Source: Phymatolithon calcareum
Taxonomy: Eukaryota; Rhodophyta; Florideophyceae; Hapalidiales
Direction: 5' to 3'
Length of the DNA stretch: 64,000 nt
Assembly: GCA_977006965.1 (NCBI GenBank)
Contig: OZ345375.1
Span: 2,046,001 to 2,110,000 of the forward strand
This document shows positions 1 through 9,712 of the stretch, piece by piece. The position numbers and the translations under genes were made by a program. Position 1 is the first letter of the stretch, and every line of letters begins with the position of its first letter. Under the pieces are notes generated by a model. That model saw only the letters and a list, made by a program, of their open reading frames with translations, did no database searches and was not told where the DNA came from.

Positions 1-408
1 TGTTCCTCTTGGAAGAGTCGTTCACGATACTGTGTTGTCAGTGTCGGTGGATAGATCACAAGGAGCCGTTGTAGAGCTCCTAGGTCGATGGTGATAATGT
101 TGTTCCTTACACCCCTGCAACATTGCGTGTCTACAGAGGACAATGTGAGAAAATTTCGGAACTCTCGCGGCTTTTCGAATATTTTCAACCACAGCTTGCC
201 CTACTCGGACACCTCTTCCAGCTGCAAGGCCTCCAGCTTCTCTAGAAAAATTCTCAGATGCGCGTCGCACATCAGTAATTTGTTCGCAAATTCCCGTCGT
301 CGTGTCCCTTGCGAGCCGCCCGTTCGCCTCTGGGGAACCGCGCTGTCCGTGGCCTCGATCAAGTCCACCATCCAGGAGCGTCCTCTGTTTCGCCTCGCTC
401 CGCACTAT
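1..408 (-). pseudogene. possible broken or split coding region running off the left edge
   Basis: On the minus strand one frame reads a protein-like sequence from an ATG at 371-369 to the window edge, broken only by an in-frame TAG at 203-201. The upper part is rich in charged residues with a helical segment (FLEKLEALQLEEV) just before the stop. The lower part continues as sensible hydrophobic and polar sequence to position 1. The TAG could be a disabling mutation or lie in a small intron, since a GTGTCC donor-like string sits just before it. A second open frame on the same strand overlaps the whole stretch, so coding status is uncertain. No family is recognised. Confidence 0.22.
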
Positions 409-2159
409 AAGAGGATACGAGCTTCCTGAAGGAGTATTAAGCCGCTTTGCTCCGTGGTACGAGATACATGAGCATCCCTTGTGCCTAACTCTTGTCCAAC
501 GACCCATCTTTAGTCGATCTTGTCCGTATCCGTCGACGAAGAGGTCGGATACTCATGATCGCACTCGTGGCAGTTGGACCCGGTATCAGACCAATTTGCA
601 CTATTATGTGCACGTTGGACACTCGGATCGACAGGATAGTGTCGGTATTCGTGGGGTGTGAAATGCAACCCCCAGCCAGTAGGTTGGAGAATCCGATAGC
701 TTATAGGGCACCGCTCATCGCAGCGAGTAAAGTATTGCAGCTAAAGAAAGCCACAATTGGCGAGAGCGAGTGCCGACTCCTTTGCCGACCCTGAGAGTGC
801 AACAGAGGAACGAACGAATTAATCACAGACACCGACTAACACTCAACATACTATCAGTCTAGTGTCAGTTTGTGCCCCTCTTTTTTGTAGGGTGTGTAAT
901 CAATTGCTTTCGCCCTTATAAGCCGTGATCCTGATCGCATCAGAGAGAGCTCACTGAGTTTCAAAGTAAACCCAGCCAAGAAGCAAAAGTGCGGTGCTGG
1001 ACCCAAGTAAGAGGTCTCATCACGCGGAGTTTAGCGACATCACGGTCAGATCAAATGGCACTTCGTGTATTACATTTTCACAAAAAAACTTCTGGTGCGT
1101 GGCGGCAATCGTTGCAATTGGCTAAAGCGGTCCATGGCTTTAGAGTCTTGAATACGTTTTCTCGCTTTTCAGAATTTTTGTTCGCTAAATAAAAGATACG
1201 TTAGTTGGGCTCAGAACGCCGTGAGCAGTGTTCGCTTGGCAAACCGAGCAATTAGGCATTCAATAGCAATAGGAATTCTCGCATGCAGTAGAAATTGAAA
1301 TTGAGGTACTTCTTGCAATACCGATTGCAATTGAAGTACATCTCGCAATTGCGATTGCAGTTAGGATTTTGCGAGAAATATTAGGCGCGCCGCAGTTTTA
1401 CCATTTCAATCTAAAGGTCATTCAATCCTTCGCGCTGCTCATCTCCTCGGATTCGCTCTTGAACACGGTCGCTATCGACATTCGCCATCGTAGACTTGAC
1501 GTCCAGTTCGCTCCAATATGCCTTATTATTTTGAGGAAGAGAATAGCCCCATAGATCATGGCGCTCGTACGGCTGCGTTTATCGCTTAATATATTCTCTG
1601 GGTGAAACCAAAGCCTTTCTATCGCACCCACCGACGCAAGAATAATATCGCAGTAATGCAGTCGTTTTTGCCCGCTGCAATCTGCCGCTTCTTACAAGCG
1701 ATTCGTTCAGATATGGGCAACATCCTTCTGACAGGACTTCGCAGTCTCGTTGCCTACAGTGCTCGTGAAGTTGGCCAGTAGTTGAGGGTTTTGCGTTCAG
1801 AGCTCTGTGGAGCTCGCGCTGCTTTTGAGGCTGCCGGAATACGAAAAAATGATATGTGTATCGCGAGCCACTCAAACTGGACTTCGGTGTGTCAAGTGAC
1901 TTCGACTGAATGCACAAACGTTTCGAAAAGCGCAATCAAAAGGTGAGTGCGATCTAAAAGTAAACGGCACGTCTCCAATTTGAATTATAATTGGAAACTA
2001 TTTTCCAATTCGGATTGCAATAGCGAAAACTCCGTACAATAAATAGAAAATTGTATTGCAACCAAATTGAGTCGGGACGAACCCCGGCCGTGAGACAGTT
2101 CGGTCCCTATCTGCTGTAGGTAAAGAAAGATAGAACAACTGTTTTTGGCACGAGAGGAC
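409..2159. other. no gene seen
   Basis: Frames are short on both strands and no conserved motif is visible. The longest minus-strand frame (1579-1935) has no recognisable domain. The only structure is the small tandem duplication at 1299-1358 and AT-rich ATTGCAAT-type strings near 2 kb. The stretch leads into the repeat mosaic that starts at about 2.16 kb. Confidence 0.5.
1299..1358. repeat. two tandem 30-bp units
   Basis: Two adjacent 30-bp units (1299-1328 and 1329-1358) each start AATTGA and end CGATTGC, and differ at a handful of positions. Shorter ATTGCAAT-like strings recur nearby around 1975-2030. No coding role is apparent. Confidence 0.6.
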
Positions 2160-2649
2160 CAAAGCAATCTAAGCACTGGTATATTTTAGCACGTCCATTC
2201 ATGTGCCAGATGGTGCAGTTGACGATTAACTCTGCGTGCAAGAAAATGAAAGAAAAGAGCCCGGGAAGCAGAGATATGTCGTGAGCACGTTCGGTAAAAC
2301 AATCGCAGTTATTGAAACTGCATTCGATGCAGCTTGGCCGAAGAGGACATTGCCTCATGATCAGGACGCGGTCTGCATCCATGTCCCGGGCAGGCGTACA
2401 GTAGATTAGTCACTCTCCTGGATGCAGTGGGATGATTATTATGCGCCGGCATAGCAGTATGCAACAATTTGGAAGAGGATATGATATGGAGAGGGAGGAT
2501 AAAGGGAATGTACTGTATGTAATGTTTGTACTGTACCAAAATAACGCGCGATCTATTTGCTTCCGAACAGCACTGTTGGCAAAGGACGCTCCGCAGCAGT
2601 CGATCTGAACAATGAAATGGTACAGTACAATTTATGATACTGAACTGTA

Positions 2650-3047
2650 CAGTCAGACCTCGATAAATGGATGGGCAATGTGGAATGGTCCAATATTCTC
2701 AAAATCGAGGTTATTCCGAAGTCGAATTTTGAATCATAAGTTTTGGATCACACGTGTGCCGAACAGTAGCCATATTCTACTGGACTGTATGCCAATGGCA
2801 GGAGAAACATGAAAAGTACTTACAGTATTCTACGAGTGAGGATATGCTCCGTGTACGCTAAACAAAATTATAACAAAATTTAAGGTATGCCCCGTGACCT
2901 CGAACATGAAGTAATCCCCCTATCAAATATTCTAGAATCCTTTAATTTTCGTTAAATTTAGGCGGATACGGTATTCGTAGAGCACCCGATTATGCTGATA
3001 ACCGAGGTTATTCTAAAAAAGAGGTTCCATTTATCGAGGTCTGACTG
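2650..3047. mobile_element. 398-bp MITE with pogo/Tc1-mariner-like terminal inverted repeats and TA target duplication
   Basis: The ends at 2650-2671 and 3026-3047 are perfect 22-bp inverted repeats beginning CAGTCAGACCTC. Both are flanked by TA (2648-2649 and 3048-3049), the target duplication typical of Tc1/mariner/pogo transposons. The CAG...ACCTC start is close to pogo/Tigger-type termini, which is family knowledge recalled rather than searched. The interior has no transposase frame, so this is a non-autonomous element. It sits inside repeat copy A; copies B and C lack it at the matching place, which marks it as a later insertion. Confidence 0.8.
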
Positions 3048-3894
3048 TATATTGTAGAGACCTGTGCAGTAGAATGCATTGTTAGAATAATAAATTCTTC
3101 TTCTGTCCTCTCCTTCGAGAAGCGAGCGTGCCGGCTTGCTGACTGAATTGTGGTCGATCGTTCTCGCTGAATCTCTACCGTATCTGCCGCCTCAAGCCCC
3201 GTGGCAATTTCGACAGACTGCTGCCCGGGTCTAAACATGTACAGCTGCGGTGCGGGGGATATGTGTTGATTTATTTTAAAAGCTCCCAAGGCCTCTCTTG
3301 AAGAGTAACAGGGCCGCTTTCGCACGATTTTCTAAGCTCACGTAGTTTGACTGTTCAGTATATCCTTGATTCGCATTTCTCTCCCAACAAGTGCTCCAGT
3401 GAGTCGCTTGCATTCATATTCAATTTCAGGACTAATCTTGGATGAAGATAGAATGCGTTGGAGCGCGACCAGCTCAATCACGGCTGTGACACCAAAGCAT
3501 GCACCAAGTACTGATTTTCTCCAAAGAGGTGCTCTATTGAATATCAGCCGTAGGCATCGCAACCGTGGAGACCTTTCTCTTACGCGGAGAACCATCGGTA
3601 GATTGTTCGAATCAGTTGGTATCTCGAGCGATCTTCCCTCTTCTTCCTCTGCCCATAACTCAATTATTTCTTTTCGTCGCCCTTTCTTTGAGACTGAGCC
3701 CTCCTGCTGCGGTGCGGCGGTCCGCAGGTATGTCATGTGTATTTTTCGCGCGAAAAAAGCATCGCCATAGCGAAACAGGAGTACGCTACTGTGCGATGTC
3801 GTCCGACTGACTGACATTCGTCAGGTACCGGAGCTCGCTCAACCGGGAGCGCGAGCGAGAACTCATTGCAGACGCATGATATAACACTGCTCAG

Positions 3895-3936
3895 TCTCAT
3901 TATCTTACTGTTTTTTAAAACAGTAAGATAATGAGA
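3895..3936. repeat. perfect 20-bp palindrome, 2-nt spacer
   Basis: Arms 3895-3914 and 3917-3936 are exact reverse complements around TT. The matching position of copy B (about 7860-7920) has no such palindrome. Confidence 0.9.
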
Positions 3937-4812
3937 GCTGTATATCTCTTCACCCGGTCAGTGACGTGTGAGGAAAGAGCCCAGGAATCAATCGTGGCAG
4001 TGCAGGATAACTGATTTCCTTTTTGTCAAGAGGTGCTTGGCGATGTTCGAAGTCTACGATTACGTACAAATCAAACGTAAACGGCATGCCACCTCATCGA
4101 AATTTCCTATGGTACTGTGTAAAGCTCTCCAACTCTCATACTTATAAGCCGTGCGATGCTGGTAAAGTCGGGAGCGTGGGCGCTGGTAGCGCTGGTATGA
4201 GATTCTCGAGACGGTCCATCGGGCACGCACTCCACGACCAGACTTTTGGACAAGTGACTTTCGTCATGATGCTTGACAGCGTGGACGCTATAGAAAGAGA
4301 AATTGCACGTACCAAACATCGTAAATGTTTGTCATTTTCCAGTACCATAGCTCCCTGCCCGCCTGCTCTTTCGCGATAACCTCGCGGCAACGCACGCTAT
4401 TCAGGAATGGTGAATTGCCGACGTTTTCACGACAGATTTCGGAGCTGTTCAGCAAGATGGGGATATGCGTAGAACAAAGCAAATGATCTCGATGTCAGGC
4501 CGGAAAACCATCCTGCTCTATTGTGGAGCCGTGACACTGGTGCTTACAACCATTCGCTGTGCCGTTCTGCGTAGGGCGTACTTGTCGAAGCCCCTGACAG
4601 CAGATTCGAACGTTTGGCAGGATGTTTTGCTTCGGAAAGTTTGCAGTCGGAAAGGCCAAATAGTGTTTCGGATAAGGTTTGTGGGGATTGAGTGTGGCCG
4701 AAGTGGCACGCAAGTGTTTTGCGTGGAGTATTGGATCGCTGATGAGCTTGGATGGATGGAGTACGGGCTCTGGTGCTCGTTGGAATTGAACTGTGGCACG
4801 GCAACCTGAACA

Positions 4813-4877
4813 AAATGCACTTTTCTACCTGACCGATAATCAATTATTGATTATCGGTCAGGTAGAAAAGTGCATTT
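4813..4877. repeat. perfect 32-bp palindrome, 1-nt spacer
   Basis: Arms 4813-4844 and 4846-4877 are exact reverse complements around a single T. Copy B at the homologous position (about 8995-9070) contains related flanks but no complementary arms, so the palindrome is private to copy A. Confidence 0.92.
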
Positions 4878-4989
4878 CCAAGGCCTCTCTGGGTCGCCCT
4901 TCGTTTGGGCTCCAGTCAGAGACGAGCGCGTGATCAGCACGTACATTTTCTGTAGAAACGATTATTTTGAACTCCACGTCTAGAAAAGT

Positions 4990-5084
4990 GGACGTCCACC
5001 TGGTCAAGTGGTAAAACTGATCCGGGGGATGCGTATCAAAGATGTGATCAAGAGTATGTCCTGGTTTCGAATCCTAGTCGTGCC
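4990..5084 (+). other. tRNA-like sequence with A and B boxes (tRNA relic or SINE head)
   Basis: An A-box-like string TGGTCAAGTGG lies at 5001-5011 and a B-box-like GTTTCGAATCC at 5064-5074, at normal internal-promoter spacing for RNA polymerase III. The T-arm has mismatches and the outer 7-bp acceptor stem does not pair properly, so a working tRNA is unlikely. It could be a decayed tRNA gene or the head of a tRNA-derived SINE. Confidence 0.4.
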
Positions 5085-6217
5085 TGTTTATCGTGAAGAG
5101 TCCAACGCAGTTTTCTCCTACGAGTTTTTCCATCGTCGGCACGGAGAGATTACAGTACATCAGACGTGAAAAGAAGACAAGGGAGCGGTGAAGAAAAGAG
5201 TCCAAATGTTCTGGCCGTCCAGGTGTGCTCGCAGATCGTGGAACCACCGCGTTTGCTCGGGATGGAATCGAATCTTATTTCGAACAGCAGGCAGAGAAGA
5301 GAAGAAAGAGTGCTTTCCAGATTCCTAGCGCAAATAACGCGTAGAAGATCGTTCAGCAATAAAGCAAGGCCTTGCGAGCCCCATCACCGGGGAGAGAGCA
5401 GTTTAAGTACATACATAAGCGGTCGTAGGAGCAGATATCAAAAAAATGATACCTTTTGAGCAGCATCAGAGAAGTTCGAGGACGTTTTGTGGAATAGGTC
5501 TCATTCGTGACACTCAAGCTAGTCCATTCTGCAGCTGGCAAGCAGTTTAAGTCACGTACACTTCACTTTAGTTGATTGCCTTCTTTCATGGGGTCAATTG
5601 CGGAACCTTCGAGCACCACAATTTCATAGACGGTGAACACAGTTTCTGGGTATAAAAGGCGCTCTTTGCACCGCATATCGGGAAAGACAGCCAAGGAGAA
5701 TTTGAACTGGGAATAAAGACACACCCCGTGTGGCAAGCAAACGGCACCTTGCGCGTCTTTCCCTTTGCCTCAAAACATAACCGTCCTTGCCATGACGACA
5801 CATTTGGTTCAGATCAGAGCACAAAATATGGGCTAGCAGGTTCTCAAACGTATCTAAAATATTTTCATTTTTTCGATTTTCTTCTTAGAAATCGAATTAT
5901 TTTTCAAAGCATTGGCAAAATTAGGGAGCAGAAAGGGGATGTGATGAGTGCAATGCGCGAGGATAACGAAGGAGAGAAACGCGCAAAGAGCTTGACATTT
6001 CCTGTTAACGCACTGACGTCACCTATTCGTCAAGGCAGCACCTCCACGAAGGGGAGGGTATCGTTCAAAGTGTTCAAATACTGTTGCGGACCAACACAGA
6101 TCAGTCAATGGGTGTATCGTTATACAGGATTCTACGTTCAGGCCTCCGAGGTTCAAAGTTCGCCGTCGCAACAGGGCAGGTGGGGTACGGGGTTGTATGT
6201 TACAGTTCCGCACTGTA

Positions 6218-6347
6218 ACTTCCCCACCGCCTATGGAAGGCGGTAGGTTTCAACGGTCTACACACTGGAAGGTAGCAACTGAGGAAGCCTTGCCCGTATA
6301 TTCGTAAGACTGTGAGGCTTTTAAATAAACTCCAATCAAAAAAAAAA
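6218..6347 (+). mobile_element. 130-bp retroposon (SINE-like) with poly(A) tail and 13-bp target duplication
   Basis: The insert ends in TTTTAAATAAACTCCAATC followed by ten A (6338-6347). It is flanked by 13-bp direct repeats GTTCCGCACTGTA (6205-6217) and GTTCCACACTGTA (6348-6360). Copy C shows the unoccupied form of this site. Its last ~90 bp are shared with 9440-9588 and, inverted, with 24378-24450. These are the marks of target-primed reverse transcription by LINE machinery. The parent RNA is unknown. Confidence 0.8.
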
Positions 6348-6724
6348 GTTCCACACTGTACCGCGCTGCCGTTCGGACTGCCGTATTCTTTTTTCAAAAT
6401 TGAATTAATTTGGGGAAAACGTGGGAAGGTGTTCTGCTGACGATGCAAAGAAGGAACGGGAACATTGGAAATCATCATCGAGAAGGCGCGCAATAAGCGA
6501 ATGAACGATGGTGTGTGACAGACAGAATTTCTAACCGTGGTTCCGCGGTCGGGACGACCGTTTCATGTCTGTCCGAGGAAACGAGGCAGGCAGTAATGAT
6601 CTTTCTGTTCGCAGCTTACGGGTGACGCGGGCAGGGTGAATTCAATGGCGTTGTGTGTGCTGCGCGCCGAGAATAGTACGCACGTGTATTGCCAAAGGAG
6701 GACAAATATAATTTTTTATTTATA

Positions 6725-6849
6725 CACCAACCTGCAAAAAGAAAATCGTGCAGACTGCCACCCTCCCGAATGCAAATTCCACTGCAGGAATAGGGAATGC
6801 ATACGGGAAGAGTGGCAGTCTAACACGATAATCTTTTTGCAGGTTGGTG
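6725..6849. repeat. imperfect inverted repeat, ~50-bp arms
   Basis: Arms about 6725-6773 and 6799-6849 are reverse complements with a few mismatches; the outermost stretch, ending AACCTGCAAAAAG, is exact. Copy C keeps only the right-arm sequence (about 10905-10960), so the left arm looks like an inverted copy of the right arm acquired in B. Confidence 0.8.
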
Positions 6850-7457
6850 CATCGCCGTCCAACCAGAGCATGTCGAAAGGTACGGCACACCCTGTTGGAC
6901 GGATACAGCGGCGGCGGAAAGACCAGTCAAAACGCAGTGCGAGTACAGAAATGACTTATTGTGTTTCACGAATGCAGTTTTGCAGAGCTTTCATGCATGC
7001 ACATTTGGTGCAGATGACGATTGCACTTTTCGTGCAAGACAGTGACTTCATGGGAAACAAGGAAAGATAGAGGGAATCAGACATACACTACAATACGCGG
7101 TGAGCATATCGCCGCAGACGTGTGCCAATCAACGATGTATTTGCAACTGCTTTCGATGCCAGTTTGGCCAAAGAGAGTACTGCATCATGATCAGGACGCG
7201 GTCTGCATCCATGTTCCGAGCGGGATGTTTTTTTCGCCAGGCTCAATTATCATAATCTAAAGCGTCAATGCTTTTGCGCACAACTCCGCTGGATGCAATG
7301 GACTGATTGCAAGCCGTGCGCCGACGTATGTCGATGGTGCAAAAATTTGAAAAAGGATGATTAGAGAATCTAGAAATGGATTGTAAGTAATGTTTGTAGC
7401 AAAAATAACGCGCGATCTATTCGCTTCCGAAAAGCACTGTTGTCAACGGACGCGTCC

Positions 7458-7545
7458 CAGTCCAGTGACGTAAATTACATTTCCGAGAGAAGATAACAGT
7501 ACAGTATCAACTTCTCGCGGAAATGTAATTTACGTCACTGGACTG
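7458..7545. repeat. inverted repeat, 35-bp arms with one mismatch, 18-nt loop
   Basis: Arms 7458-7492 and 7511-7545 match as reverse complements except at one base. Copy C at about 11635-11670 has only a single related stretch and no hairpin. The arms flank the point where copies B and C differ in length. Confidence 0.9.
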
Positions 7546-8454
7546 ACTGTTCTTTCTGTCCTCCCATTGTCGAAGCAAGCATGCCGATGTGCTGATTGAA
7601 TTGCGGTCGATCACGATGATCGTGCTCACTGCATTTCCACCGTATCTGCCGCCTCAAGCCCCGTGTCACTGTCGGCAGACGGCCTTCCGTGTTCACACGT
7701 GTGCAGCTCCGCTTGCGTATTTTTCACGCCAAAAAGTTCGGTGTTCGAAACGAGGGTCGACTGGTCGGCGATGTCACCCGGCTGGTTGACATCGGCTCTC
7801 TGTCCCAGCTCTCTCGACCGGGAGCGCGGGCGTGAGGTCAGGGACGCTGCACGATGTAATCATTCTCGGCCGCGTTATATTACTATTGCAGTATTCGTGA
7901 TCTGTAGTCTTTATATTACTTTTCGCCAGGTCGGCGATGAAGGAGGAAGGATTCATAGAATCAATGTGTCGTGGGAGTGAGGATAACTGCCGAGCGACAT
8001 GTCGAAATGTACTGTACTGCGCTTAGCGCTGTTCGTAGACGTCGTGTCGACTTCCATTCTTGCTTACAAGTCAAATGTAAACAGTATGTGGGCCTAATGC
8101 TGAGATTATTTATTGCACTGTATAAAGCTGGTCAACTCTCGCCCTCATTGAGGACGAGAGCTGACGAGTTCCAGACTCACGCTACCAGCGCCCGCGCTCC
8201 CGACTTTTCAAATCATGGCTTTGCTGATGAGGATTCCTCATCCTCCTCAGCAATGCTATGCGGTTAATAGTTGGGAGCACGAGCGCTGGTAGCGCAGGTC
8301 TGCGATTCTCGACAAGGTCAATCGTGCACGCTCTTCATGCCAGACTCGCGGACAAGTGACTTTCGTCATTATGCTTTCCATAGGTGTGGTAAGCAAGATG
8401 GAAGGTTCACGAGCGGCGTGGAAGGTGGGAAAGGAAACAGCGACTATCAAAAGA

Positions 8455-8557
8455 GAAATTTCATCCGTATAACACACACATATATGTGTGTGTTATACGG
8501 ATGAAATTTCAGCAGAAGAGGACACACATATATATATATGTGTGTCATCTTCTGCTG
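8455..8557. repeat. two back-to-back palindromes
   Basis: The first is a perfect 56-bp palindrome without spacer (arms 8455-8482 and 8483-8510). The second shares its first base at 8510 and has 24-bp arms (8510-8533, 8534-8557) with one mismatch. Both have (AC/GT)n and (AT)n cores. Copy A at the same site (about 4300-4360) has a different, short imperfect hairpin. Confidence 0.93.
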
Positions 8558-9149
8558 CCATAGCACATATCTGTCTGCTCTCTCAGCGTGCACTGTTTCT
8601 AGGATGATGTATTGTAGACGTTTTAGTGGCGGGGACGGAAGCTGTCGGGCAAGATGGGGATAGGAGTAGAAGAAAACAAATGATCTCGGTGTCCGGCCGG
8701 AAAGCTATCCTGCTCTATTGTGGAGCCGTGAACTGACGCAGATGACCATTCGCTGCGCTTTTCTGAGCGGCGCATATTTGTCGCAGCCCCTGGTGAGGAG
8801 GTCTCGCTTTGGAAGGTGTGCACGTTGAAAGTCGGGAACACTCTTCGCGTGGTTGCGCATAATGTTTTAGAAAAGGTATGTGATGATGGAGCGTGGCCGA
8901 AGTGGCACGCAAGTGCTTTTTTGGAGTGCTATTGAGCTTGGATGCATGGAATATGGGCACCGATGCTGGTTGGAATGCAACTGAGGTGCGGCAACCTGAA
9001 CAATTGGTGAACATAGTCAGTCATTATTTTGAGGCAGTTGGCCAGCTGGAAAACGGAACTTCCCAATCCTGTCTGGGCCGCTCTTCGTTTGAGCTCGGGT
9101 CAGAGATGAGCACGTGACTGGCACGTACATTTTCAGCACTGCAGGCGTG

Positions 9150-9322
9150 GCTTTTCCCACATCCGTCCGATGTGGGTTTTTGCAGCTAGGGCCACGATGT
9201 ACAAGATTGCGGAAGAAGCATATATGAATGTTATACTATGCTACAAGGCTGTAGCAACTGAAACGGATCTCCCTTACAGTCTAAAGAGTGTTACTGAGAG
9301 CGTTTAATAAAAAAAAAAAAAA
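9150..9322 (+). mobile_element. 173-bp poly(A)-tailed retroposon with 12-bp target duplication
   Basis: Exact direct repeats ACTGCAGGCGTG flank the insert (9138-9149 and 9323-9334), and it ends in a long A run (about 9309-9322). Its 5' end folds as CCCACATC / GATGTGGG around a 5-nt loop near 9157-9177. No tRNA-like A or B box is evident. It is not obviously related to the 6218 and 9440 family apart from a short TAGCAACTGA string, so it may be a retroposed copy of another small or truncated transcript. Confidence 0.78.
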
Positions 9323-9334
9323 ACTGCAGGCGTG

Positions 9335-9712
9335 ATTATATTGAACACCATTGGGTTCCGACCAACACTGGCGCCCATATTCCATGCATCCAAGTTCAAT
9401 AGCGACTCAGTACTCCACAGAAAGCACTTGCGTGCCACTGAGACAGGATTACTTTGAATCCTGAGTTTTCCCGTCCGCGATTCTAGTGAGCGTTTCGTGA
9501 GCTGCACAAAGGTATGTAGCATCAGAGGAAGCCTCGCCCATATCTTCGGAAGTCTGTGGGGCTTTTAAATAAACTTGAATAAAAAAGAACTTGCGTGTCA
9601 CTTCGGCCACGCTTCATCATCACAAACCTTATCTAAAACATTTGCGCAACCACGCGAAGATTGCTCCCGCCTTTCAGCCTGCACACCTTCCAAAGCGAGA
9701 CCTCCCCTTTGA
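9335..9712 (-). repeat. partial inverted copy of the long repeat
   Basis: Read on the minus strand, 9341-9439 matches about 8895-8985 of copy B and 4700-4790 of copy A. On the same strand 9590-9710 matches about 8770-8925. The two pieces are separated by the retroposon at 9440-9588. Some bases agree better with copy A than B, so this is a separate copy and not a simple local inversion of B. Confidence 0.7.
9440..9588 (+). mobile_element. 149-bp retroposon (same 3' family as 6218-6347)
   Basis: It is flanked by ACTTGCGTGCCACT (9426-9439) and ACTTGCGTGTCACT (9589-9602), 14-bp direct repeats with one mismatch. The 3' part (about 9512-9575) repeats the GAGGAAGCC ... GGCTTTTAAATAAAC signature of the 6218 element and ends in a short A-rich tail. 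It inserted into the inverted repeat copy. Confidence 0.75.

Larger units (their letters stand above)
2160..4920 (+). repeat. long dispersed/tandem repeat, copy A
   Basis: This is the first of three diverged copies of a multi-kilobase sequence (B at about 5.46-9.13 kb, C at about 9.70-12.48 kb). A 27-bp block is identical in all three, at 3177-3203, 7639-7665 and 11760-11786. The surrounding hundreds of bases align with many small indels, for example 2340-2600 with 7170-7460 and 3810-4900 with 7780-9120. Copy A is interrupted by a MITE at 2650-3047 and carries its own palindromes at 3895-3936 and 4813-4877. No frame is conserved well enough among copies to argue for a living protein. It may be a non-autonomous transposon or a segmental repeat of unknown class. 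Confidence 0.75.
5460..9130 (+). repeat. long repeat, copy B
   Basis: This copy aligns with C over most of its length: a shared block at 5461-5484 and 9714-9737, 5808-5850 with 9740-9780, 6000-6217 with 10255-10505, and 6361-8450 with 10515-12470. With copy A it aligns over 7150-9120. It differs from the others by a 130-bp retroposon (6218-6347) and four private palindromic structures (6725-6849, 7458-7545 and the pair at 8455-8557). Short frames on both strands are partly alike between copies, so an ancient coding origin is possible, but none is intact. Confidence 0.75.

Noticed and set aside
4990-5084. Functional tRNA gene
   Set aside because: The A and B boxes are there but acceptor and T stems do not pair; kept as a tRNA-like relic.
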